The position numbers were made by a program, and so were the translations under genes. Positions 6,272-12,998 of a stretch of 17,123 nucleotides of DNA are shown here, piece by piece. Numbering within the stretch: position 1 is the stretch's first letter; each line of letters starts with the position of its first letter. The DNA comes from an uncultured Lachnospiraceae bacterium. GTDB lineage: Bacteria; Bacillota; Clostridia; Lachnospirales; Lachnospiraceae. The notes under the pieces are model-generated. The model was not told where the DNA came from, ran no database searches, and saw nothing but the letters and a program-made list of their open reading frames with translations. The stretch is taken from assembly GCA_910585065.1 (NCBI GenBank), contig CAJUCG010000040.1, positions 1 to 17,123 of the forward strand, given 5' to 3'.

Positions 6272-7321
6272 ATGTCAGATTGTTTTATCCCCCCATCATC
6301 CACCGCCCTTTTGTACACCGGGAGAATCGATTTTGCAAAACCGGAGGCTCCATGCTTTATCTATGTGGGCAGCTCTATTGCATTTCGCTTTTGCGGAACC
6401 AAGGTTTCAATGAAATTAAAAAATTACCATAGCTGCTATCACAATTATATCGGCGTAGTAATTGATGGGCAAGTACAGGAAAAAATTGAGATCAAAGTAC
6501 ACGGCGAAGAAATTACTCTTCCAATCTGTGCCGGACTCTCCAAAGAAACGCACGAGATCATCCTGTACAAGTGCCAGGATGCCTCGCACTATTTTGACTT
6601 TCTAGGATTATTTCTCGACGCAAAAATCCTTCCCCCTCCTGCCCGCCCAAAGCGGCGTATGGAATGCTACGGCGACTCGGTCAGCGCGGGGGAGGTCTGC
6701 GAGGCACTCGACTGCGTTGGAAAGCCGGATCCGCCTGCGCATGACGGAGTCTACTCCAATTCCTGGTATTCCTATGCATTTTTAACTGCCCGCAAACTAG
6801 ATGCCGAACTGCACGACATCGCACAGGGCGGCATTGCACTCCTCGATAAAACGGGATATTTTCATGCGCCGGACTATGTCGGCATGGAAAGTGTATGGGA
6901 CAAGCTGCGCTACTGCGATTATTTTGGCGAGATCTCGCCGTGGGATTTCTCGCTCTACACCCCCCATATCGTAATTATCGCCATCGGTCAGAACGATTCC
7001 AACCCACAGGACTATATGGGAAAGGATATCGAGAAAAGCAATCACTGGAAACAACATTATATCACACTGATAAAGAATCTGCGTGAAAAGTATCCGTTTG
7101 CACTCTTTGTGCTGGCAACCACCGTCCTCTGCCACGATGCGGCATGGGACAGGGCACTTGAAGAGATCGCAGAAGAATTGTCCGACCCAAAGATCGTCCA
7201 CTTCCTCTATTCGGAAAATGGATGCAAAACACCGGGACATATCCGCATTCCGGAGGCGGAAAAAATGGCGGAGGAACTGGCAGAATTTATCAACGGATTC
7301 GGGGAGGAAATCTGGCAGTAA
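6272..7321 (+). CDS. SGNH-fold esterase, carbohydrate esterase family 2-like, no signal peptide
   Basis: 349 residues; the start ATG follows GGAGG by seven bases. Residues about 1-125 look like the beta-sandwich domain that precedes the catalytic domain in CE2 acetyl esterases (YVGSSIAFRFCGTKVSMKL and following strands). The SGNH/GDSL-like domain follows: YGDSVSAGE with nucleophile Ser136, a glycine at AQGG (185-187), AIGQND with Asn241, and TPGHIRIP with the catalytic His323 near the C-terminus. The family removes acetyl groups from plant polysaccharides or their oligomers. No signal peptide or membrane helix is visible, so this copy should be cytoplasmic and act on imported acetylated oligosaccharides; that is inference. 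The gene stands alone between a good promoter and a strong terminator, with no sugar transporter nearby. Confidence 0.85.
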   Translation: MSDCFIPPSSTALLYTGRIDFAKPEAPCFIYVGSSIAFRFCGTKVSMKLKNYHSCYHNYIGVVIDGQVQEKIEIKVHGEEITLPICAGLSKETHEIILYKCQDASHYFDFLGLFLDAKILPPPARPKRRMECYGDSVSAGEVCEALDCVGKPDPPAHDGVYSNSWYSYAFLTARKLDAELHDIAQGGIALLDKTGYFHAPDYVGMESVWDKLRYCDYFGEISPWDFSLYTPHIVIIAIGQNDSNPQDYMGKDIEKSNHWKQHYITLIKNLREKYPFALFVLATTVLCHDAAWDRALEEIAEELSDPKIVHFLYSENGCKTPGHIRIPEAEKMAEELAEFINGFGEEIWQ

Positions 7322-7356
7322 AAATTAATTCCTCCGTATCGGCGTGCGCACAAAAA

Positions 7357-7407
7357 GGGATGTTTTGAGCTGATTATATTTTGCTCAGAACATCCCTGTG
7401 TATTTTT
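7357..7407. terminator. Strong bidirectional terminator between the esterase gene and pyrD
   Basis: GGGATGTTTTGAGC (7357-7370) pairs with GCTCAGAACATCCC (7383-7396) over 14 positions with one G-U pair. On the plus strand TGTGTATTTTTT follows; on the minus strand the stem is followed by TTTTTGTG. It sits between convergent genes. Confidence 0.85.
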
Positions 7408-7421
7408 TCTGCTTTCCGCCC

Positions 7422-8324
7422 TTACTTTACACATCCAATCAATTCTCTTATATCTTCGATCTGGTTCTCACGCATATATGCCTCGATCCCCTCGATCACA
7501 TCCAGCGTGGCACGCGGATTTGCAAAATTTGCTGTGCCGATGGCAACCATCGTTGCCCCCGCCATCAAAAACTCCAGCGCGTCCTCCGCTGTTGCAATGC
7601 CGCCCATCCCGATTACTGGAAGATTCACGGTGCTTGCAACCTGGTACACCATACGCAGTGCCACGGGCTTTACCGCAGGTCCGGAAAGCCCGCCCGTCTT
7701 ATTGGCAAGCAAAAATTTACGCGTCTTAATATCAATCTTCATCCCGGTCAGCGTGTTGATTAGCGAGAGCGCGTCCGCGCCGCCCGCTTGTGCCGCCCTT
7801 GCCATCTCAGTAATATCCGTTACATTGGGGCTTAGTTTCATCACGACGGGCTGCTTGGCATGGCGTTTGATCTCCCCGGTAATCTCCTCCACCATCGCAG
7901 GATTCTGTCCGAAGGCAATTCCTCCCTCTTTGACATTCGGGCAGGAAATGTTAATTTCTAACAAATCAACAGGGGAGTCGGATAAACGCTCGACCACCTC
8001 AACATAATCCTTTGTTGTCCGCCCGCAGACATTGACAATAATCTTCGTATCATACTGTTTTAAAAATGGGATATCGCGCGCGAGCAATACTTCCACACCG
8101 GGGTTTTGCAGCCCGATGGCATTGAGCATACCGCCGTAGGTCTCCGCCACACGCGGAGTTGGATTGCCTTGCCACGGCAGATTTGCCACCCCCTTTGTTG
8201 TCATCGCCCCAAGCCGGTTTAAATCGACAAATTCTCCGTACTCCATACCGGAGCCAAAAGTTCCGGACGCGGTAGTTACCGGATTTTTAAATTCCACCCC
8301 CGCAATTGTCACATTTGTTTTCAT
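7422..8324 (-). CDS. pyrD: Dihydroorotate dehydrogenase B, catalytic subunit
   Basis: PyrD oxidises dihydroorotate to orotate, the fourth step of pyrimidine synthesis; the class 1B enzyme passes electrons through PyrK to NAD. 300 residues, usual for the family; ATG at 8324 after AGGAGGA. N-terminal segment NPVTTASGTFGSG, FMN- and substrate-binding NAIGLQNPG, catalytic Cys128 in EINISCPN (cysteine marks class 1 enzymes), MKLSPN, and the phosphate-binding loops VIGMGGIATAEDALEFLMAG and AIGTANF are all present. It lies 32 bases downstream of pyrK on the same strand, the usual partner and order. No PyrR-type attenuator is visible in front. Confidence 0.97.
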   Translation of the reverse strand: MKTNVTIAGVEFKNPVTTASGTFGSGMEYGEFVDLNRLGAMTTKGVANLPWQGNPTPRVAETYGGMLNAIGLQNPGVEVLLARDIPFLKQYDTKIIVNVCGRTTKDYVEVVERLSDSPVDLLEINISCPNVKEGGIAFGQNPAMVEEITGEIKRHAKQPVVMKLSPNVTDITEMARAAQAGGADALSLINTLTGMKIDIKTRKFLLANKTGGLSGPAVKPVALRMVYQVASTVNLPVIGMGGIATAEDALEFLMAGATMVAIGTANFANPRATLDVIEGIEAYMRENQIEDIRELIGCVK

Positions 8325-8356
8325 TCTTCCTCCTGGTCTGCGCCAATAATCAAATT

Positions 8357-9148
8357 TTATAATTCAATTTCCTCCGCAAAAAATACTGGTCCGTCCTTGC
8401 AGACACGCTTGTTATGTACATGACTGTGCGTGTCAATCTCCGTCGATTTGCACACGCAGCCAAGGCAGGCTCCAATGCCGCACGCCATACGCTCCTCTAG
8501 GGAGAGCTGCGCCGGAATTTTATTTTCTGCGGCATATGCCTTAACGCCGCGCTGCATCGGTGTCGGACCGCAGGCAAAGATCTGATCGCCTTGCAGATTC
8601 CCCTCACGGATAGCATCGATCACATTGCCCTTTGTCCCCACACTCCCATCATCAGTCGCGATCGCAATCTCACAACCGCACGAAAGAAACTCTTCTTTTA
8701 AAAATATCTGATTGTCGCGGTAGCCAAGCACTGCGGTCTTTTTTCCGGGAAGTGCCTGCGCAAGTGCCAGGAGAGGCGGAATTCCAATTCCTCCCCCAAT
8801 GAGAAGGGAATGTGCCTCTTCCTGATTTTTTATCACATCCATCCGATACCCATTTCCAAGCGGTCCCATCACCATAACCCGCTCGCCCGGTTTCCGCCTG
8901 GAAAGTTCCCTTGTCCCCGCCCCCGCAGTGCGGTAGACAATGCGCAGCCTCCCCCCCTTTCTATCAATCTCACAAATGCTGATGGGGCGCGGCAGCAGTC
9001 TGCTTTTATCCTCACAGTACACCGAGATAAACTGCCCCGGCACCGCATCCTTTACAAAATCTATCTCCTCCAGCCATAGGCTATATATCCCCGGCACAAG
9101 AGCCGCCGCCTCCTCCACTTTTGCCGCTATCTTTTTAATTTCTCCCAT
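8357..9148 (-). CDS. pyrK: Dihydroorotate dehydrogenase B, electron transfer subunit
   Basis: PyrK carries FAD and a [2Fe-2S] cluster and lets PyrD use NAD as electron acceptor. 263 residues. RPISICEI (Arg54-Ser57) is the FAD-binding motif; LLIGGGIGIPPLLALAQAL (115-133) and FACGPTPM (191-198) are the NAD-binding segments of the ferredoxin reductase fold. Cys223, Cys228, Cys231 and Cys250 (C-x4-C-x2-C, then a distal C) ligate the cluster. The ATG at 9148 lies 14 bases inside the end of the preceding gene, so the two are probably translationally coupled. Confidence 0.97.
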   Translation of the reverse strand: MGEIKKIAAKVEEAAALVPGIYSLWLEEIDFVKDAVPGQFISVYCEDKSRLLPRPISICEIDRKGGRLRIVYRTAGAGTRELSRRKPGERVMVMGPLGNGYRMDVIKNQEEAHSLLIGGGIGIPPLLALAQALPGKKTAVLGYRDNQIFLKEEFLSCGCEIAIATDDGSVGTKGNVIDAIREGNLQGDQIFACGPTPMQRGVKAYAAENKIPAQLSLEERMACGIGACLGCVCKSTEIDTHSHVHNKRVCKDGPVFFAEEIEL

Positions 9149-9464
9149 TATCTTCCATCCCCTCCTCGTTTAAATCTCTGTCCCCGCATTCATTAAGCCA
9201 CGCAATCACCGCAAGTCTCCCTTCAGGTGTAAATGGGAAATGCTTTGTTTCTTTCTGCGATTTTGTTGTTGCAAAATTGCTCATTCCCTCCCAGACAATC
9301 ACTTCAAACGTCGCTTCATCATTTTTGTGCGGATCATTATCAAAAAACACATTTTTTAGAGGATCTCTTGCAATCCGATAATTCTTTCCCTGAAAACTTC
9401 CAAAGAATGGAGTCCCATACTGGAAAAAACTGTAAGATAGGATATCCTCATCCCTGATTGCCAT
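9135..9464 (-). CDS. Unknown 109-residue protein, first gene of the pyrK-pyrD operon
   Basis: I cannot assign a function. The ATG at 9464 has GGAGG eight bases upstream and a good promoter behind it, and the stop overlaps the pyrK start by 14 bases, so it is very likely a real gene. The protein is soluble, without cysteines or a signal. Notable segments are ILSYSFFQYGTPFFGSFQG near the N-terminus, YRIARDPLKNVFF, EVIVWEGMSNFATTK and FPFTPEGRLAVIAWLNE, followed by an acidic tail. I have the impression that similar short proteins (aromatic N-terminus, an R-E/D-PL-x-x-V-x-F segment, a PF-x-x-EG helix) occur in clostridia, but I know no name or role. The overlap suggests that its product is needed with, or controls the amount of, PyrK. 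Confidence 0.8.
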   Translation of the reverse strand: MAIRDEDILSYSFFQYGTPFFGSFQGKNYRIARDPLKNVFFDNDPHKNDEATFEVIVWEGMSNFATTKSQKETKHFPFTPEGRLAVIAWLNECGDRDLNEEGMEDNGRN

Positions 9465-9487
9465 AAAATCAGCCTCCTAATATCCTC

Positions 9488-9516
9488 ATTATAACTTGCA
9501 AAATAGAAAAAGACAA
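9488..9516 (-). promoter_or_regulatory. Predicted sigma-A promoter of the unknown-pyrK-pyrD operon
   Basis: On the minus strand TTGTCT (9516-9511), 17 bases, TATAAT (9493-9488), about 24 bases before the ATG at 9464. The leader is too short for a pyrimidine-sensing attenuator. Confidence 0.65.
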
Positions 9517-9559
9517 GCAATTCCCCGGCAAATCCCAAAGGAAATTTAATCGGAAAAGC

Positions 9560-9587
9560 ACCATTTGTTTTCACCGTGCATAAAGTA
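9560..9587 (+). promoter_or_regulatory. Sigma-E/K-like mother-cell promoter in front of sigK
   Basis: ACC (9560-9562), 16 bases, CATAAAGTA (9579-9587). This fits the sigma-K pattern (AC, about 16 bases, CATAnnnTA) and partly the sigma-E -10. A start near 9594 would leave a leader of about 22 bases to the TTG. Short motifs like this occur by chance; the downstream gene makes it plausible. Confidence 0.45.
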
Positions 9588-9611
9588 ATATAAACCCTAA
9601 GCGCCGAGGTG

Positions 9612-9650
9612 TCCTTTGCAGGCTTTTTTAAAACCTTTAAGCGCAAAGGA
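9612..9650 (+). other. Inverted repeat covering the sigK start codon
   Basis: TCCTTTGC (9612-9619) pairs perfectly with GCAAAGGA (9643-9650). The left arm contains the TTG start codon and the right arm the start of a strong Shine-Dalgarno-like AAAGGAGG inside the gene. It could hide the start codon in the mRNA. The pairing is seen; the effect is inference. Confidence 0.4.
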
Positions 9651-10251
9651 GGAAACCAGACAACTTGAGCGGATGCGCGCCGGATATCCGGACGCGCGCG
9701 AAGTATTGATCGAACACAATCTGCGGCTTGTCGCTCATATTGTGAAAAAATATAATCTCCCGGAACGGGATGCAGACGATTTTATCTCGATCGGAACCAT
9801 CGGCTTAATCAAGGCGATCGATACCTTTAATCCGGGGAAAAATATAAGACTTGCGACCTACGCTTCAAGATGTATTGACAATGAACTTTTGATGACGCTG
9901 CGCAGCAGCAAAAAACAAGCGCGGGAAGTATCGCTTTTTGAGCCGATCGGATCGGATCACGAGGGGAACGAGATCACACTGATCGATGTGATGGAGACGC
10001 AGGAAGACTGTGTGGAAGACCGGCTGCACGAGGAGGAAAACCGCAGCAGGCTAAGGGGATTTCTCTTTGGCACATTAAGCAGGAGGGAAAGAGAGATTTT
10101 ACTCTACCGCTACGGGCTGTACGGCTATCCGGAAATCACACAGCGCGAGATTGCAGATCGTTTTCAGATCTCCCGCAGCTATGTTTCCCGCATTGAAAAA
10201 AAGGCACTCGCCAAACTGCGCGCCTGCTACGAGTTAGAAAACACAATGTAA
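9616..10251 (+). CDS. sigK: SigK-like sporulation sigma factor without pro-sequence
   Basis: 211 residues of a sigma-70 family factor closest to late mother-cell sigma-K. Region 2 is AREVLIEHNLRLVAHIVKKY (27-46), DDFISIGTIGLIKAIDTF (54-71) and LATYASRCIDNELLMTLRS (79-97); EVSLFEPIGSDHEGNEITLI (104-123) is characteristic of SigK. Region 4 is TLSRREREILLYRYG (153-167) and the helix-turn-helix TQREIADRFQISRSYVSRIE (175-194). The reading frame has a stop at 9598 and the only start between it and the conserved FLKPLSAKEE is the TTG at 9616, with GAGG six bases upstream. The roughly 20-residue hydrophobic pro-sequence that keeps Bacillus pro-sigma-K inactive is therefore absent. The gene is not split by a skin-type element. 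It could also be called SigE/F/G-family, but the central motif favours SigK. Confidence 0.85.
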   Translation: MQAFLKPLSAKEETRQLERMRAGYPDAREVLIEHNLRLVAHIVKKYNLPERDADDFISIGTIGLIKAIDTFNPGKNIRLATYASRCIDNELLMTLRSSKKQAREVSLFEPIGSDHEGNEITLIDVMETQEDCVEDRLHEEENRSRLRGFLFGTLSRREREILLYRYGLYGYPEITQREIADRFQISRSYVSRIEKKALAKLRACYELENTM

Positions 10252-10256
10252 TATCT

Positions 10257-10310
10257 AAACTGCGCGGGGCATGGGGGAATTTTTATTCCTTTAGGCTCCG
10301 CGCTAAGTTT
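10257..10310. terminator. Long hairpin between sigK and trhP, possible terminator
   Basis: AAACT (10257-10261) and GCGCGGGGC (10262-10270) face GCTCCGCGC (10295-10303) and AGTTT (10306-10310), with GGAAT/ATTCC in the loop. The stem is strong and lies between convergent genes, but no long T run follows on either strand, so termination is only probable. The trhP stop codon begins inside it. Confidence 0.5.
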
Positions 10311-11574
10311 ATGTCTCTCTGCACTGCCTTATCAGATCAAATACCTCAATTTCCTGATCAAACTGCACAAAAATTTCTTGTTTTGGATGCGGGCAGCTCT
10401 CCATCAAATTTCCCTCCCCATCGCGGATCGCAAGCACCTTCGCCTCCACATTTTCGCCGGACGGCTTCATCACTTCCACCGTATCGCCAACACTAAATTT
10501 GTTGCGCTGCTCCATCCTGCCGCCATTCTCCCCCACCTCATAGACAATCCCAAGATAGGTATAATCTTTTACGTACACACTATTATCATAAATCTGCGCG
10601 TCCGCCCCCGGCTTTCCAAAGAAAAACCCAGTAGTATACTGGCGGTACGTACATTTTCCAATTTCCTTATGATACCATGGCAGATTCTTTTTGTAGCACT
10701 CCTCTGAAATAAAATAATCGTCGACCGCTTTTCTATAGGTGCGCGCCATCGCTGCCACATAGAGCGCGTTCTTCATGCGCCCCTCCACCTTAAAGCTATC
10801 AATTCCCGCCTCGATGAGTTCCGGAATATGTTCAATCATACAGAGATCTCTGGAATTAAAAATATAGGTTCCGCGATCGTTTTCGAACACGGGAAGATAC
10901 TCGCCCGGTCTGGTTTCTTCCACCAGATAATATTTCCAGCGGCAGGGGTGAGTGCAGGCACCAAGATTTGCATCCCGCCCGGTAAAATAATTGCTGAGCA
11001 AACAGCGTCCCGAATACGAAATGCACATTGCACCATGTACAAAAGTTTCCAATTCCAGATCATCCGGGATCCGTGCGCGAATTTCTGCAATCTCCGCAAG
11101 GGAAAGTTCTCTTGCCGTTACAACGCGCTTAGCACCCATTTTTTTCCAGAACAGACAGGTGCGATAATTCACATTATTTGCCTGTGTGCTGACATGGATC
11201 TCAATCTCTGGCACAGTTTCTCTCGCGATCTCAAAAACGCCCGGATCGGAGATAATCAGCGCGTCCGGGGAAAGTGCGGAAAGTTCCCTAAAATACTCCT
11301 CCACGCCGACTAGATCCCGGTTATGTGCTGTGATATTCGCGGTCACATAAACTTTTTTCCCAAAGCTATGCGCAAATTCAATGCCCTCGCGCATCTCTTC
11401 TGCCGAAAAATTTTTCGCCTTCGCTCTAAGCCCATAGTGTTCTCCGCCGATATAGACCGCATCCGCACCGTATAATACCGCCACTTTTAGGACCTCCAGA
11501 CTGTTTGCTGGAATCAGAAGCTCCGGCTTTTTTCGCCGCCTTTCCCTTTTCGAAAAACTGTTCTTTTCTTCCAT
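10309..11574 (-). CDS. trhP: U32 family tRNA hydroxylation protein (TrhP/YrrO type)
   Basis: 421 residues, the size of Bacillus YrrO. U32 proteins are named as peptidases, but the YrrN/YrrO/YegQ group makes 5-hydroxyuridine at tRNA position 34 in a prephenate-dependent reaction (established for E. coli and B. subtilis). Seen here: the N-terminal barrel ELLIPANSLEVLKVAVLYGA, YIGGEHYGLRAKAKNFS, STQANNVN, and the Fe-S cysteine set C184, C191, C207, C211 in the order MCISYSGRC, then GACTHPC. FNSRDLCMIEHIPELIEAG and FKVEGRMKNALYVA are family hallmarks. It ends the ireB-ruvX-trmR cluster, as in Bacillus, but the second paralogue (YrrN) is absent. TrmR, encoded just upstream, methylates the product. 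The start is an ATG at 11574 after AAAGG. Confidence 0.92.
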   Translation of the reverse strand: MEEKNSFSKRERRRKKPELLIPANSLEVLKVAVLYGADAVYIGGEHYGLRAKAKNFSAEEMREGIEFAHSFGKKVYVTANITAHNRDLVGVEEYFRELSALSPDALIISDPGVFEIARETVPEIEIHVSTQANNVNYRTCLFWKKMGAKRVVTARELSLAEIAEIRARIPDDLELETFVHGAMCISYSGRCLLSNYFTGRDANLGACTHPCRWKYYLVEETRPGEYLPVFENDRGTYIFNSRDLCMIEHIPELIEAGIDSFKVEGRMKNALYVAAMARTYRKAVDDYFISEECYKKNLPWYHKEIGKCTYRQYTTGFFFGKPGADAQIYDNSVYVKDYTYLGIVYEVGENGGRMEQRNKFSVGDTVEVMKPSGENVEAKVLAIRDGEGNLMESCPHPKQEIFVQFDQEIEVFDLIRQCRET

Positions 11575-11652
11575 ATTTTTCCTTTCCCCTTGCCTTAACT
11601 TCCTGTAGCAAGAAATTCCCCAACTCTATAGGCGGGGGATATCAAATCAGCC

Positions 11653-12417
11653 CTAGCAAAAAGTCGTCACCGACATTCCATCCCCCACTGGCAAAACGGC
11701 GGTATTTAATTCTTCCCGGTGTGTAAGCTCATACAAATATTCCCGCATACGCATATGAATTCCCCTCTCCCGCCTCGCAATCGCAAATTTCGACTCCGCA
11801 ATGCTGCCCTCCTGCAATACATTGTCCGTAATAAAAATCCCGTCCTTCGCGAGCAGTGCCAAAATATAGGGCAGAAAATTCATATATTGCCCCTTCGCCG
11901 CATCCATAAAGATAAAATCATAGGGCTTTGCAAATTCCCCATCCTGCCAGATTGAAGAGCTTCCCGCGGGGAGGTAAATTCTTTCAAATTCCTCCTCCTT
12001 CGTCTCTTTAAGCAGTGCCATCCCTCCTCCCCCCTCGGCAAGATCCTTTAGCACATCGGCAGCCTCCCCGATAAGCAGTGCGATCCGCGCAGCATTTGGC
12101 GCGGTCGAAAGATTTTTCTTTGCCGACACAATCCGCATCGGTACTTTTTCAATTGTCGCGATCCGCCCGTCCTCTCCCAGGTACTCATTCATATACAGAC
12201 AGGAAAATCCAACTGCCGTTCCGACCTCCAAAATTCGCTTTGGGCGGCGCATCCGAATGAAAAAACGCAGGAGTGCCTGCGCATCCTTGCGGATGATCGG
12301 CACCCCGTCAGCGATCGCCTCGCTCTCAAGCTCTGCGAGATATGGCGGCATATCCATCTCCAGAGAGCGAAGATATGCCGCGATCCGCTCCTCTACAATT
12401 ATAGGTTTATGGTTCAT
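11653..12417 (-). CDS. trmR: tRNA 5-hydroxyuridine O-methyltransferase (TrmR/YrrM type)
   Basis: TrmR methylates 5-hydroxyuridine at the tRNA wobble position to 5-methoxyuridine using S-adenosylmethionine. 254 residues with a class I methyltransferase fold: motif I ILEVGTAVGFS (62-72), an acidic end of strand 2 at TIEKV (88-92), and FIFMDAAKGQY (168-178) with the metal-binding Asp typical of this catechol-methyltransferase-like family, then FITDNVL (195-201). Bacillus YrrM has about 217 residues; the extra length here is an insert at about 128-163 (a GGGG stretch and charged residues) before the FIFMDA motif. The ATG at 12417 overlaps the stop of the mltG-like gene as ATGA, so the two are translationally coupled. 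Confidence 0.92.
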   Translation of the reverse strand: MNHKPIIVEERIAAYLRSLEMDMPPYLAELESEAIADGVPIIRKDAQALLRFFIRMRRPKRILEVGTAVGFSCLYMNEYLGEDGRIATIEKVPMRIVSAKKNLSTAPNAARIALLIGEAADVLKDLAEGGGGMALLKETKEEEFERIYLPAGSSSIWQDGEFAKPYDFIFMDAAKGQYMNFLPYILALLAKDGIFITDNVLQEGSIAESKFAIARRERGIHMRMREYLYELTHREELNTAVLPVGDGMSVTTFC

Positions 12418-12983
12418 GGACGTTTTCCCTCCGCACCGCCCTTCTCGGTGTTTTCCTTTTTCTCCCCATCGTCAGAATCTTTCTTATCTGACTCATCCTT
12501 TTTGTCGCCATCCTTCTCGTCCTTACCATCCTCTTCTGTCTCGGTCTTTGTGCCGCCAATCCCATCCTTTGCGGACTCGATACTCTCCTCGGCAGCAATT
12601 GAGTTCTTGGAATCCGAAATAATCTCCAGAATCTCATCGTAGTCCATCGAGGTATTGAGAATATAGGTTCCTGGCATAATATCGTAATTTTTTAATTTCG
12701 TCTTTATATAGAATGAGTATTTATCCACGATAACAAGGCTTGTCTCAAGCTTTGTCGCAATATTCATTGTCGTTTCACCGCGATAAATCTGAACGGGCAC
12801 ATTCGTCCCCGGTTCTGTGGTGCGCGCTACAGAACCAAATACTTCATACGAAAAATGGTAGAGAAATGTCGAGCCTTTGTACACGGCGGCAACGACCAGA
12901 ACATAAAATATCACATTTAAAATAAACCGCGTTACCGCCCCCGCCAGGCGCAGTGCCAGCTTTCCCGATGTTGACTTTTTCAT
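12414..12983 (-). CDS. Truncated MltG (YceG-like) membrane protein lacking the transglycosylase domain
   Basis: 189 residues in the place where Bacillus and many Firmicutes carry mltG, an endolytic murein transglycosylase usually over 300 residues. One membrane helix spans about 16-44 (RFILNVIFYVLVVAAVYKGS). The outside part (60-125) resembles MltG's small LysM-like subdomain: a VPVQIYRGETTMNIATKLET segment and KLKNYDIMPGTYILNTSMDY then DEILEIIS. The catalytic domain with its conserved glutamate is absent; instead a Lys/Glu/Asp-rich tail of about 55 residues ends the protein. No frameshift explains this, because the next gene begins in the stop codon. It may still bind peptidoglycan or MltG partners. 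The MltG origin rests on position plus the LysM-like piece. Confidence 0.78.
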   Translation of the reverse strand: MKKSTSGKLALRLAGAVTRFILNVIFYVLVVAAVYKGSTFLYHFSYEVFGSVARTTEPGTNVPVQIYRGETTMNIATKLETSLVIVDKYSFYIKTKLKNYDIMPGTYILNTSMDYDEILEIISDSKNSIAAEESIESAKDGIGGTKTETEEDGKDEKDGDKKDESDKKDSDDGEKKENTEKGGAEGKRP

Positions 12984-12998
12984 ATTGCAATTTTACTC

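Noticed and set aside
6797..7240. A 147-residue minus-strand ORF opposite the CE2-like esterase
   Set aside because: It covers the catalytic domain of a well-supported gene in antisense and has no promoter or ribosome site.
7381..8007. A 208-residue plus-strand ORF opposite pyrD
   Set aside because: It lies wholly antisense to the conserved pyrD reading frame, has no ribosome site and no recognisable domain.
9465..9490. PyrR-type attenuator before the pyrK operon
   Set aside because: The predicted transcript start leaves about 20 bases before the first gene, too short for an attenuator.
9640..9680. Internal start of sigK using AAAGGAGG at 9645-9652 and the ATG in LERMRAG
   Set aside because: It would remove the conserved PLSAKEE segment, and the spacing to the ATG is about 20 bases; the sequence is coding for KEE.
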